A stretch of DNA of 64,000 nucleotides from Aporrectodea caliginosa. Lineage: Eukaryota > Annelida > Clitellata > Crassiclitellata > Lumbricidae. Positions 23,522 to 35,402 of this stretch are shown here, piece by piece. The position numbers were made by a program, and so were the translations under genes. Within the stretch, counting starts at the first letter, position 1. Every line of letters starts with the position of its first letter. Where the stretch lies: assembly GCA_020284085.1 (NCBI GenBank), contig JACEVL010000145.1, positions 1,166,983 to 1,230,982 of the forward strand, in the 5' to 3' direction. Under the pieces are notes generated by a model, which saw nothing but the letters and a program-made list of their open reading frames with translations, searched no databases and was not told where the DNA came from.

Positions 23522-23913
23522 TTTTAAAGGTGTCCACGAAGCTTTAAAGTCTTGCAGTAGCGGTAATAGATTTCCACTCAGTAACTCTTTTCGTTTTGAC
23601 AATGTTTCCTTGCCCAATGCTATTCATCTTTCAATTTCTTTGTGGAATATTACATCCTGCGTGACAACGCTCCCAAGATGGCAGAATTATTACATCTGTT
23701 CTACAAGGTATTTCCACGCCGTTGATGCTTCTTCTTACTACCGTTTCTGCTCATTTTCTTTATCTTCATCAACTTTATCTTGTTATTGTTTATTTTCGTA
23801 CCATCATAAAAATACACTTACCTAAATATTCGATTGTTGTCATAAGATGTCGCACAGAGTCGGAATCTATTACTGCTACTGCAAGACCTAAATCTTCATG
23901 GACACCTTTAAAA
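23522..23913. mobile_element. Foldback element (family D), about 390 bp
   Basis: About 50-bp inverted arms beginning TTTTAAAGGTGTCCA (left) and ending TGGACACCTTTAAAA (right), with roughly 85% arm identity including the CTTGCAGTAGC-GTAATAGATT block. The loop carries GTTGTCATAAGATGTCG. Single arms or fragments occur at about 18080, 42970, 43240, 47310, 47640, 49500, 51170, 61190, 61410, 62545 and 63700. Confidence 0.75.
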
Positions 23914-24115
23914 GCGGTTCATCAGCCACTATATATTTATTCACAGCGCTAATTCCGTACGTGCCACAAACTGTACCATATTACAAAAAATTTCTGTGTT
24001 GACGTGAACGGCCTTTGCTGCCAAAAAATGTCGTAAATAATAATAATGGTAATTATAACGAGAACGATAATAAAGGTAGCGATAATCATATAACTACGAA
24101 CTACTACCACCACCA

Positions 24116-24318
<203 letters not shown>

Positions 24319-24344
24319 TATTGTTATTATTATAATATTAACAA

Positions 24345-24945
24345 AGAATCTTGCAGGGCAAAATCCTAGGAACACTGTGCGGCGTGACAATAGCCCCGGT
24401 GATTGCGGGACAAAAACGCGGGCCACAGAAGCGGGACAGAAACACAGTAGGCAAAGCGGTGGGACAAAACAGGGCGGGCGGCCTCTCTCCGCGCTTCAAA
24501 CGTCAAGTCCGAGATTAAGTGATTATCGTTTGAGACTTTTCCCGGGGGGAAATAATCGTCAACAACAGTCATTAATTATAATCGGGCAACGACATCTTCA
24601 TCATTTACAACGACAACACGGCAACGACGCATCTCTAAGGTGGGAATTGAATTACCCCTTTGGGAATTGAGCCCCGTATGGGTGACGGGCAGCTCAAAAT
24701 CCGGTAGGTCCGTCCGGGGGCTCGTAAACAATAGACAGCTGTCGTCATCGTACCTCATCGGTCAAATCGCTGTCAATTCCTGTCGCTTTGGAATTAACGG
24801 AAACGATTGGACAGAGAGGAAAGTGATTAAAGTGTCGCAGCTGAATGGAAACGATCCATCAGTCGTCGGATGAGGGTTCGAAACCAGGTCAGTCGTTGAT
24901 ATGGAGTGGGAAAACGGCGTCTATATCACATAACTATTGGTGTGT
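24345..24945. other. Unique GC-richer island, candidate regulatory
   Basis: About 600 bases without microsatellite or recognised repeat. It has short repeated GGGACAAAAC/GCGGGACA motifs near 24407-24470 and GGGAATTGA twice near 24642 and 24661. No splice-bounded conserved frame. Possibly conserved non-coding sequence. Confidence 0.35.
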
Positions 24946-24947
24946 AG

Positions 24948-25146
<199 letters not shown>

Positions 25147-25184
25147 CTGTATATGTGTGTAGTTGTGTGTGTGTGGGTGAGTCA

Positions 25185-25270
25185 TAGATAAAGATTATTT
25201 GCGTCGCCCTCCTCTTTTGCTCAGCTTGAGACTGGCACTACCAGAACTTTTACACTGGCAAAGTTAAGGT
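25185..25270 (+). repeat. Family C repeat copy
   Basis: GATTATTTGCGTCGCCCTCC, then TTTTGCTCAGCTTGAGACTG and GCACTACCAGAAC. Confidence 0.65.
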
Positions 25271-25295
25271 TCTTCCTTTCGGTTAGTCAACTTTT

Positions 25296-25535
25296 AGAAA
25301 TAAAGGAGAGGAGAGGAGAGGAGAGGAGAGCAGAGGAGAGCAGAGGAGAGCAGAGGAGAGCAGAGGAGAGAGAGCAGAGCAGAGCAGAGCAGAGCAGAGC
25401 AGAGCAGAGCAGAGCAGAACAGAGGAAAGCAGAGAAGAGGAGAGGACTACTGAAACAAACAAGCACAGAGGCAGGAGAGAGAGACAGAGAGAGACAGAGA
25501 CAGAGAGAGACAGAGACAGAGACAGACAGACAGAA
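25296..25535. repeat. Purine-rich GAGAG/AGAGC array
   Basis: AGGAG, AGCAG and GAGACA repeats on the plus strand; an unbroken purine-biased tract of about 130 bases that could form triplex (H-DNA). Confidence 0.85.
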
Positions 25536-25711
25536 ACAGATGGACGGACATAGAGAGGTATAATGAGTGACTGTAGGCGAAGAAAGCATTTCAATGATTT
25601 GGCAGAACATCTGAAGAAGACTCAGTCAGTCATTTACATCCATTAACGATTGACCTCTGACTCCAACATATTATAACCATAACTCACAAAAATGAAAACA
25701 ACGCATAACTC

Positions 25712-25965
25712 TCTGTATGTCTGTCTGTCTGTCTGTCTGTCTGTGTCAGTGACTATCTGCGTCAGTCTGTGCCAGTGTCTGTTTGTGTGTGCGTCTGTCT
25801 TCTCGTCTGACTGTCTGTCTTTGTGTGTCAGCGTGTGTGTCAGTTTGACTGTATGTCTTTGTGTCTGTCTATCTGTATGTACATCTGTCTGTCTGTCGGC
25901 TTGTCTGTCTGTATATATGTCTGTGTGTAATTCTGTCTGTCTGTCTGTCTGTCTGTCTGCATCAG
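25712..25965. repeat. (CTGT)n array, interrupted
   Basis: TCTGTCTGT runs with GTGTCAGT interruptions. Confidence 0.9.
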
Positions 25966-26087
25966 CCTGCATCTCTCTGCCTATTTCTCCCTGCAGTCTC
26001 TCGTGTGAATCAACGAAACTCTGATATGAAATCATTAGCTCATAGTTTAGAAACATTAAACGACACTCTGCCCCAGGTGCCCCTTCT

Positions 26088-26212
26088 CATTCTCCACCTC
26101 CTCCTTCTCCTCTTCCTCCTTCTCCTCCTCCTTCTCCTCCTCCTCCTTCTCCTCCTCCTTCTCCTCCTCCTCCTCCTCCTCCTCCTCCTCCTCCTCCTCC
26201 TCCTCCTCCTCA
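26088..26212. repeat. (CTC/CTT)n pyrimidine tract
   Basis: About 125 bases of CTCCTTCTCCTC, ending in pure CTC repeats. Homopurine-homopyrimidine, H-DNA potential. Confidence 0.9.
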
Positions 26213-26384
26213 GCTGCTGAGGCCAGTGCTGAAAAGCAGATGAGGCCAAACCGCTTCACACCAACAAAACGGAGGGACGACGATAGTAATGGCTGCCCTG
26301 GCAAACCGTTCCCCATCCATCATCCAACAGACCAAACCAATATCAGTACGACATTTATTAATATTTAAACATATGGGCAAATTC

Positions 26385-26530
26385 TATATTTTATATATAT
26401 ATATATATATAATATATATATACATATAAATACCCATATATATATATATTGTGGCGTGTTAATATATATATATATATATATAGACGAGTATATATATATA
26501 GAGATATATATATATATATATATACATTGT
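26385..26530. repeat. (TA)n low complexity
   Basis: TATATA runs with short interruptions. Confidence 0.85.
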
Positions 26531-26689
26531 ATGCGAATAACTCAATATTTCGCTATGTTTCTATAGATAATGTTTATATATTTATATACAACGCGATCAG
26601 ATGACAATGCGCAAAGGCATTGGAACAGTACTCAACGTTAGATAACCATGGGAATATGATATATGATACAGACGAATTTAGACCAGACA

Positions 26690-26843
26690 GACAGACGAAC
26701 GGACAAGCAGACAAGCAGACGGATGGACAGACAGACAGACGGACGAACAAAAAGACAGACAGATAAACAGACAGATAAACAGACAGATAGGCTATACATA
26801 CACAGGGACCCACTGATTATAGGCCGACAAAGTTAACATAGAC

Positions 26844-26874
<31 letters not shown>

Positions 26875-26985
26875 TAGACATACAGAGACAGACAGACAAA
26901 GACAGTCAGACAGAATATAGAGAGGAGACAGAGAGACAGACACAGACAGACAGACAGACAGAGACAGACAGAGACAAGAGAAAGA
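26690..26985. repeat. (CAGA)n array, interrupted
   Basis: CAGACAGA and GAGACAGA repeats. Confidence 0.9.
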
Positions 26986-27189
26986 GGTGACTGGAGTGAT
27001 ATGGTGACACCATCTGGCAGTAGGCCAGACCGAGTTCTATTGTATGTGGCTGACGTCTCTCACACACCCACTGTATTATACTCATTACTAATCTAATCAA
27101 AATCTATTCTAATCTAATTTAATCTAATCACTTCTGTAGTGGATTATGCTAATGCACTTGTCGGTCGAGCATGGCATTAAGCTTACACA

Positions 27190-28064
27190 TCTATTCAAAA
27201 GTAGCAATTTTAGTAATTAGTTACTGGAAAGAAAAAGCAACTATAGCTACCTATACAAATAGTCAATTTAGGAAAACTAACTGGTAACTGATTAGAGTAA
27301 CTGATTAGAGTTACTTTGAAAAAGTATCGAAGTATTTTTAGTCACTGTAAGAGGAAATGTTAACTTGAATTTTCAGCCCCTCCATGATGAAATTAGATGG
27401 TTGGTTAGGGTTCATCCATTAATTATGTCAACAATATAGGGGGAGGGGGATTTGGTCATAACAACGATAACCAGCGTGGCACTCTTCTTTTATCCAGCAT
27501 TTAGACACCTTTAAATCGTTCCTTACATACACTATATACTTTAAATTTAGTTCAATCGTCAGGTTCAGTTCCAGAACAACGATAGCTTGGTTAGTTGCTG
27601 TTTAACGACGTGGTCATAACAAAGATGATTAGCGTCGCCCTCCTCCATTGTCCAGGCTTGGAACTGGCGCTAACACAAGTAGGGTAGTGGAGGAGTTGTA
27701 AAAATTAGAAATTTGAAATTGACGATTTGGAATTCAGAGACACAAACGGAAATAGGTCCGAATGTTTGGGTCACTTTAACGCACGTGAACCAAAGAATAT
27801 TTTGGAGATTGATGATAAAACACCTTTAAAAATATTGATATCGCCATATTCGAACTAGACGACGTCAACATAGGTTGATTCAGAAGTAACGCAAAGTAAC
27901 TAATTTTTGCGCTACCGTAACCTCATAAATGTAGCCTAATCAGTTACCGCTGTGTGTTACTTTTGCTAAAAGTAACAAGTTATCCCAAAAGTTACCACAA
28001 AATAGTAACTATAGTCTATAGCTACAGTAAAGCGTTACAAGTAACGCGGTAACGCTCAATACTG
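27190..28064. mobile_element. hAT-type element, right end clear, left end lost
   Basis: Right terminus reads AAGTAACGCGGTAACGCTCA, then ATACTG (complement CAGTATTGAGCGTTACCGCG), a common hAT end. AGTAACT/GTTACT subterminal motifs are dense at 27215-27330 and 27885-28060. No matching left terminus or duplication was found. The middle carries an independent GGGTTCATCCATTAATTATG end (27408) and a family C copy (27583-27695). Confidence 0.6.
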
Positions 28065-28439
28065 CAAATATTGAATCTAAACATATACGCAGCGCCAACA
28101 TTGTCCATAGGCGTGTACATACCTGTATAAGACTACGGCATAGACTATAGAGTGCAAAACAATTGTATAGCTCTGCTACGTTGACCGATGAAACTGTTTC
28201 ACCGCTTCATCTGTTTTGCTATAGCATCTGCGACCCACAGATGGTGTCTGACCGATGGTTGAGCCAGAGAACGGGTGGGTGGGTGAGTGGTGGGTGGGTG
28301 GGTGTGTCGAATGGTAGGTGGCCCAGAGGAGGAGTGGATGGGTGGTGTAGTGGTTGTTTTTATACCTGACCTAAATCATCGTTCAAGGTTAGCTTGACTT
28401 CAACGACCCTGGGAGCTAACACACACCATGGCGTTGTTA

Positions 28440-28770
28440 AACTACAAGTAACCTACTACTGAAACTACAATTACTACTGAAACTACAATTACTACTGAAA
28501 TTACAATTACTACTGAAACTACAATTACTACTTAAACTACAATTACTACTTAAACTATACAATTACTACTTAAACTACAATTACTACTGAAACTACAATT
28601 ACTACTGAAACTACAATTACTACTTAAACTATACAATTACTACTTAAACTACAATTACTACTTCAACTACTACTTAAAATACGAGCACTACTTAAACTAT
28701 ACAATTACGACTTAAACTATTATTACTGCTTAAACTACAATTACTGCTTAAACTAAAATTACTGCTGCTA
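28440..28770. repeat. AAACTACAATTACTACTGA minisatellite, 19-bp unit
   Basis: About 16 units of 19 bp with ACTG/ACTT alternation and a few 22-bp variants containing TATACAATT. Confidence 0.88.
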
Positions 28771-29304
28771 CTACTTCAATGAGTATGTAGTCTTAAGTAG
28801 TTGTAGAAGTATGCACTGCTATTGGTTATAATTATTGGCATACTATGTCCAAAAGAGTTGTCGTCATCATCATCGTCGTCGTCATCATCATTATCATCAT
28901 CACATCGTCGTCGTCGTCGGTCATTTGTAAAGTCCATTGCCACCCCCCTCAGTGTTAGTCCTATTGATGTTAGTCTTGATCTGCCTTTGTTTCTCTATCC
29001 TTTGAATCTTGCGTGTAGTGCATTGTGTGGGATTCTGTCAACTGGCGATGGTTTAGACATGTACAGAAACTGCAGTTGAACGAATACACAAGAATACAAC
29101 ACCTTCAGTACAGGATGAGGTGATGTTGGTGACTGTGACCACCACTTTTGAAAGTGGTTGTCACCGGTCACCGCCGTCACAATGCAAAGTTACGCCACTT
29201 ACAGTAAACTCTTATGTAATAGATTAGGTCTTAATGACATTTTAAAATTATGTAGAAGAGCGCAGAGAGAGTCTCTGCTTAGTCATTACAATTACTCCGC
29301 CACT

Positions 29305-29395
29305 AGTGCCCTAACTGTGGTAGTGCCAGTCTCAAGCCTGGAGAAAGGGGAGGGCGATGCTAATCATCTCTTTTCATGACACAGCGTCGTTATCC
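29305..29395 (-). repeat. Family C repeat copy (reverse)
   Basis: GTAGTGCCAGTCTCAAGCCT, then GAGGGCGATGCTAATCATC and GACACAGCGTCGTT. Confidence 0.7.
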
Positions 29396-29652
29396 CTGAG
29401 GCAGGCATGGGTATGAAGTGTTAGCGACTTCCTTTCCTCAGCCTCGGCATACGATGGAGGGTGGCAAGTCCTCTCCCTCGCCGTCTCATATTCCAACCGG
29501 CAGTGTACAGTCAGTGTACTCATTAAAGCTGAGTTAGCCAGGTGAGACAGAAATCTCGAACCAAATCTCTGCCCTGTCGGGGATTTGAACCCCAGACCTC
29601 TCGGTTAACAGTCCATCACGCTAACCACTACACTATCAACGACAGCACCCCA
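29396..29652 (-). mobile_element. Family A SINE-like copy, nearly complete
   Basis: Reverse orientation with GGATTTGAACCCCAGACCTC (B-box complement) and CTAACCACTACACTATC (A-box complement). It abuts a family C copy. Confidence 0.82.
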
Positions 29653-29699
29653 GAACCAACCAACAATTACTCACCTCAGACCGGTCCACACTTCACTCG

Positions 29700-30065
29700 A
29701 AACAATCCCCAATGCGACATTAACAGCAGCGTGAGTTGAATTCAAGTGAAGCCGCTCAACTCCAGGCGCGGATTGTATTCCAAATGAGGCTATCGGTGAC
29801 TGCATCGCTCGACCCGGTCCGTGGCCCAGACAAGATCAAAGGCTACCGTGTGAGTCCAACGGTCGACGACGGGGGACCCTCTCGAGGCCCCCGCTGCTGC
29901 TGCAGGGGCCAAGAGGATAGCCAGGCGGACGGCGTTTGGCGGTGACGCGGCAGAAAGGCCGCCGCTCGCATCGGTCGCTCTAAAGCCAACGTCAGGGCTC
30001 TGGTTACACAGGGCAGCTGACCCTTCGAATACGTTTAGACGAACTACAGTCATACACACTGGTAT
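29700..30065. other. GC-rich unique island
   Basis: About 360 bases at roughly 58% GC, CpG-containing, with a CTGCTGCTGCAG palindromic core near 29894. Open on both strands for 70-90 codons without recognisable domains. Could be an untranslated exon, a promoter or an unrecognised exon; undecided. Confidence 0.35.
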
Positions 30066-30069
30066 TCAT

Positions 30070-30412
30070 CGCCACGGACGGACGAAAGGACTAAAGGACG
30101 GACGGAAGGACGGACGGAAGGACTGCTAGACGAAAGGACAAAGGGACGAACAGACGGACGACGGAAGGACAAACGGAGGGAACGACGGACGAAAGGACGG
30201 AAGGACTGATGAACGGACGAAAGGACGTACGAACATACGGACAGAGGAACGAAAGGACGAACGGAAGGAAGAATGGAAGGACTAATGGAAGGAAGGACTC
30301 GCGGACGGAAGAACTAACGGACGGAAGAACTGATGGACGGACGGACGAAAGGACGGACAGACAAACGGACGAACAGACGGACAGAAGGACGGACTAACGG
30401 ACGAACGAACCC
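30070..30412. repeat. GGACGGAAGGAC minisatellite
   Basis: GGACGAAAGGACGGACGGAA-type units, quasi-4-bp periodic, on a purine-rich strand. Confidence 0.88.
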
Positions 30413-30530
30413 ACGTGGCAGTTATATTGGCATATATAACCAGACTAGCATTGACAAAGTAAAGATTCCCACAACATAACAATGATGTGAACTGCCTTCT
30501 AAATTCCATTCAGTACCAACGCAGACACAT

Positions 30531-30549
30531 TGACCTTTCCCAAAGGTCA
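30531..30549. promoter_or_regulatory. Everted nuclear-receptor half-sites
   Basis: TGACCTTTCCCAAAGGTCA is a perfect 8+3+8 palindrome built of AAAGGTCA extended half-sites. Sequence match only. Confidence 0.35.
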
Positions 30550-31029
30550 TCGAATCCGATGGCAACGAAAGATAATCGACGCATTTTTATGCAACATCAG
30601 AAGCCACTGTTTATGCAACACGAAACCAGACGGAAGGATTTTAAACAAGACTGAAACGGTTTCCACAGAATGGTAGCCTATATAAGAAGGTTAATCCACA
30701 ATCTGTGGAAATTCACCAGAAGAACAAGGGTAATGGAAACATCAATTGTCTATACAGTATGCACTGCTGCATAGAAACTGCTCAGGAGTATACAGGTAAA
30801 GGACTAAAGGTAGCATACTTGTCTTGACCGTCTCCATATAAATGGTAAAGGTGACAGACTTGTTTATACGTCTCTCCAGAAACGAGCCACAAACTAACAC
30901 CAATAGAGTAGTGTAGAAGCAGTACTCCCTTCAACTAGCAACTTCTAATACAATAACTATAGTTTATATGAGTGCAATGTACAACTGAATAATGAATAGA
31001 GATAATAACCCCAATGAAGAATAAAGAAG

Positions 31030-31410
<381 letters not shown>

Positions 31411-31419
31411 AGATATTAT

Positions 31420-31830
31420 TATGCCAAGTTATTATAAGCCAGCGTGTATCAGAAGCAACGCACAGTGTTTGACAACATTCGTCTATTACAACAGCTTTTC
31501 ACCAGAGTCACGTCTTCTCCATTATCTTCCGATCCGCGACCGACGCAGTACAACGGAATTCCCCGAACCGCGGCACTCGCACAGAAACGTCGCAATCCCC
31601 AAGGCAACGTAACCATGGAAACCAAGGCAGAGTTACCATGGAAACATGATCGGCGCTTGCTAATCACTTTCGAAAGAGAATTTCGTTGTCGTAGGGAGAT
31701 GGTTTTCTTTTGTTGAGCACACGCAGAGTGGTAGGACAGCGAGTGGGGGTAAGTGAATGACCCGAGGGAAGAATTCACATTCCATCAGATGCAATGTCTG
31801 GTAGGAACTAACACCTTAGCATGCAGAGCA
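31420..31830. other. Unique island with RFX-like sites
   Basis: No conserved coding frame. Contains two CCATGG-centred palindromes (see next feature) and otherwise unique sequence. Confidence 0.4.
31609..31645. promoter_or_regulatory. Tandem RFX X-box-like motifs
   Basis: GTAACCATGGAAAC (31609-31622) and GTTACCATGGAAAC (31632-31645) each resemble the RFX palindrome GTTGCCATGGCAAC, with 3 and 2 mismatches. Their starts are 23 bases apart. Confidence 0.35.
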
Positions 31831-31864
31831 GCGATGGCTACTTAACTCGAAGCGGCGCCATATC

Positions 31865-32300
31865 ATACATGCATAAATGCATACGTACGTACATTATATG
31901 CATATGTATACATACCTACGTATGCACACAATCAACATATACACAAGTAAACAATGTCATTAAAACAGATATGCATGCATACATGTACATACATACACAT
32001 ACATATATACACATATATACATTTATGCAAACATGCATACATACATACACATACATACATATAATTATACATACATACATTCATAAACACACAAACGTAA
32101 ATACATTTATACAAACATACATACATACATACACATATATATATATACATACATTTATACAAACGTACTTGCATACATACATACAGATACATACATACAT
32201 TCATAAACATACATACGTAAATACATATGCATATAGTCATACATAAGTAAATGCATTCATACATAAGCACGTACATACATGAACACACATGCAGCATTAC
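31865..32300. repeat. (CATA)n microsatellite, interrupted
   Basis: ACATACATACAT with TTTATACAAACATAC interruptions at quasi-regular spacing; larger blocks (CATTCATAAACACACA) repeat. Confidence 0.9.
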
Positions 32301-32659
32301 TGAGTATAGACATGCCATCGTTAATCTGGCTTTGATTTAGTTGTTTCGTCGGAGTTTGAGTGATGCTAACCATAAAGCCATCCTTCATAAGTCACAAGCG
32401 ACGACTGAGTCGAAAGCCTTAATGGAGTCAACGAAGTCAACGCATCATCGTTAAACAGATCCTCTTCAATTAAGACTCCCATCAACTCCATCCCAAACCC
32501 TCGACGGTGGGTGTCCCGGTGGTCGTAGGCCTGGTTTCTATTCGGTCGGTGGGAACGGACAAGGGGGCCTCGTCCGGGCGGTGGAGGGAGGGACATTAGG
32601 GAGACTGGAGGTTGCGCTTCGTGAGTCAACTGACGGGGTATTAAACTGTGAGTCATGTA

Positions 32660-32900
32660 AGAAGGGCAGGGAATGGTGTTTAGAGGGATGTCGACGTAAT
32701 GGGAAGAGAGGCGGATGGAGAGTGAAGAGGAGGTGGAAAAGGATGAGGATTAAGGAGGAGGAAGAAGAATCGAAGGGAGGAATTGAGTAGAATAAGGCGG
32801 AAGAGGTGGAATGCTGTTTAGAGGGATATCGACGTAATGGGAAAAGAGTCGGATGGAGAGTGAGGAGGACGTGGAAAAGGATGACGATGAAAGGGGAGGA
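32660..32900. repeat. Tandem duplication, about 146-bp unit
   Basis: GTTTAGAGGGATGTCGACGT, GGATGGAGAGTGAAGAGG and GTGGAAAAGGATGAGGAT at 32675-32755 recur at 32815-32890 with about 90% identity. Confidence 0.7.
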
Positions 32901-32936
32901 GGATGTGAGAGTGAGAGAAGAAGAGGAGAATCTTAT

Positions 32937-33195
32937 GCTGGCTTGAGAGGCAGCCATGCGTATGAAGTGTTAGCGACTTCATTTTCCTAGCCTCTGTATA
33001 TGAGGGCGGATGGCCAGTCCTTTCCCTCGCCGTTTCATCGTCCCATAGCCAGTGTACGGTCAGTGTACTCATTATTAGATGAGTTGGCTAGGAGAGCAGG
33101 TGAAGCAGAGATCCGAAACAAATTTCTGCTCTGGCGGAGATTTGAATCCCGACCTCTCGACTGACAGTCCAGCACGCTAACCACTATCGCGCGCA
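32937..33195 (-). mobile_element. Family A SINE-like copy
   Basis: TATGAAGTGTTAGCGACTTC, the GGCCAGTCCTTTCCCTCG and AGTGTACGGTCAGTGTAC blocks, then GATTTGAATCCCGACCTCTC (B-box complement) and GCTAACCACTATCG (A-box complement). Confidence 0.85.
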
Positions 33196-33399
33196 CTTCA
33201 GTGTGACAGTGAGAAGGAGGCGGAAAAGACAAGGCGGAGGAGGTGGAATAGGTCGGATAGGAGAGGAGGAAGGAGAGTTGAACACGGAGGAAAACAGGAG
33301 AAATACTATTTAGAGGAATACTTAAAGCAACGTATAAGGAAGAAGACTTCCTATGGAAAATGCAGAGAGATTTCAAATGTTATTGTAATTAGTAACTTC

Positions 33400-34010
33400 T
33401 AATGCGCCGGGGTCTAGTGCACAAGGTATCGACCAATGCCAAGCCGTAATCTGGTCAACATCCAAAAGATCAGTCCATTGTGACTATGGTGGATATGCAA
33501 TCTGGGAAAGATAAGTCTTAAATTGAGAGATAGCTTAGGGTAACTTAAGATGACTTAGATAAGTTTTAAGTTGAGAGATAGCTTAGGGTAACTTAAGATG
33601 ACTTAGATAAGTTTTAAGTTGAGAACAAAACGAGACTTTATGATGCTTCTCTAAAGGGGGCTCTGTCAACCGAGGACAAAAGGCAGACTCTTCATAATAA
33701 CAAGATATACATTATCGTAATACTAAAAAATAAATGTGCATTATCGTCATAATAAAAAAGTAATAATTATACATTGTCGTAATTAAAAAGAAATATGCAA
33801 TATCGTCGTCATCATCAAATGCATTGTGCAATACCATTATCATCAGATATTCACATAATCAGATCCTTTATCGCTCTATTATCAGATGCATTATTGACAT
33901 CATTCAAATGTATTATGCATCATTTTCCCTCGTGTGTTTCCTTCACTCTCTCGATGGGAACATTAAGTGAGTATAGGCAACGGTTGACCTATCTGGACCT
34001 GTGACCCCCT
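33400..34010. other. Repeat-derived and AT-rich sequence
   Basis: The TAATGCGCCGG repeat with a block shared with 6190-6300 lies at 33400-33500. A 54-bp direct duplication (GATAAGTTTTAAGTTGAGAG, AGCTTAGGGTAACTTAAGAT) is at 33500-33620. Short TACATTATCGT-type repeats are at 33705-33830. No gene. Confidence 0.5.
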
Positions 34011-34439
34011 CCATTGCCATTCCAAGTCCCGGTCCATTTAACCCTTTCCCTCCCATGGCTCTTAACGCTTCCTCATAAATCATCTTATCCCTGGTTCAAC
34101 CTGTCCCCAAATTGTCCTCAATTTGTCCTCAAAAACCGGAAATGGCCTCAGCGAAGCGTAGACCAGTTAATGATCACCTCAATCATCAGGGCTGTATACC
34201 TGTCCCCTCCCAAAGCGGCAAAGGTGGGTGATAGTGACGTCCACGCTTCCAGGTGTTTCCTGAGCTGTATTGTATTAACATGGAACGCTTTTTAGCATGG
34301 GAAATATAAAACTAGAGTTTTCTATTCGTGTGGCTAAAACTATTTCAATATTAAATCTGTAAATATCTACATTGGTGGCAGAAACAAGTTAGGGTAAGAA
34401 GAGGAAGAGGAAGAGGGCAGGTGAAAAGAAGGAAGAGTG

Positions 34440-34760
34440 CAGAGGAGAGAGACAGAGACAGAGTGACAGACAAAGACAGACAGACTGAGACAAACAGACA
34501 GAGACAGACAGGAGACAGACAGACAGAGACAGACAGAGAGACAGACAGACAGAGACAGACAGACAGAGACAGACAGAGACAGACAGACATAGACAGACAG
34601 ACAGACAGAGACAGACACACAGAGAGCAGACAGACAGACCGACAAACAGAGACAGACAAACAGAGACAGACAGACAGAGACAGACAGACATAGACAGACA
34701 GACATAGACAGACAAACAGAGACAGACAGACAGACAGACAGACAGAGAAAGACAGGGGCA
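34440..34760. repeat. (CAGA)n array
   Basis: GACAGACAGAGACAGACA for about 320 bases. Apparent Ser/Val/Cys-rich minus frames are artefacts. Confidence 0.93.
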
Positions 34761-34804
34761 GAAGATGAGAAAAAGAGGAGAAAGAAGTAGATGGGAAGTA
34801 TTGC

Positions 34805-35400
34805 ATTGTATTGTACATCTATAAATTTACATAGCGCCTCTCGCAGAGCACACAAATCAGAAGTGACTCTTCGCATGACGCATCTATAATCGTGTGATTT
34901 GTTCCAGAAAATCCTCCACTGTCCGCCAACAGAATGCCATAAGGAAAACTCGTTACACGTCTGGACTCTCAAGCAGCAATAAGCCGACTTCTCTTCCCTC
35001 TCTCCTCTCTCCTCCTCCTCTCTCCATCTTCCTCATTTTCCCATTCTCCGTTCCTCCTATTTGTCTTGTCATAAAATCGGTCCTGACTAAGTACCTCTTT
35101 AAGGAAACCATAGCAACGAGACGATCCTTTCCCTTATGGAAACCACGTCAGCAAGAATAACCTCTTTAGTAAGTGCCTTTGTGAAGGAACGCTATTGCTG
35201 CACACATACAAACACACGGCAAACCACAAGTACAAGCACACATACGCGTGACGAGGCGACACCAGATTCACAATGCGTTTACTTTTCACCGTTGCTTCTG
35301 GCGTTCGGATCCAAGTTGCAACTGACAAATGTTGCCAGGCGATGCAACGGAGAAAGAGAAACGGTTGTCTGTTGCAATGCTGTTGTCGTGTTTGTATCTT
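34805..35400. other. Family B tail then unique sequence
   Basis: TTTACATAGCGCCTCTCGCAG at 34826 (family B); the rest is unique with no supported exon. Confidence 0.4.
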
Positions 35401-35402
35401 AG

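Noticed and set aside
28440..28770. Regularly spaced repeats resembling a CRISPR array
   Set aside because: Contiguous 19-bp tandem units without unique spacers in an animal genome; a minisatellite.
29736..30059. GC-rich frames on both strands as a coding exon
   Set aside because: No domain, no matching splice phases with neighbouring exons; kept only as a unique island.
34351..34972. Long Ser/Val/Cys/Leu frames of up to 201 codons on the minus strand
   Set aside because: Open only because (CAGA)n repeats lack stops in several frames; same for 39041-39880, 40123-40571, 43692-44073, 44698-45066 and 25643-26056.
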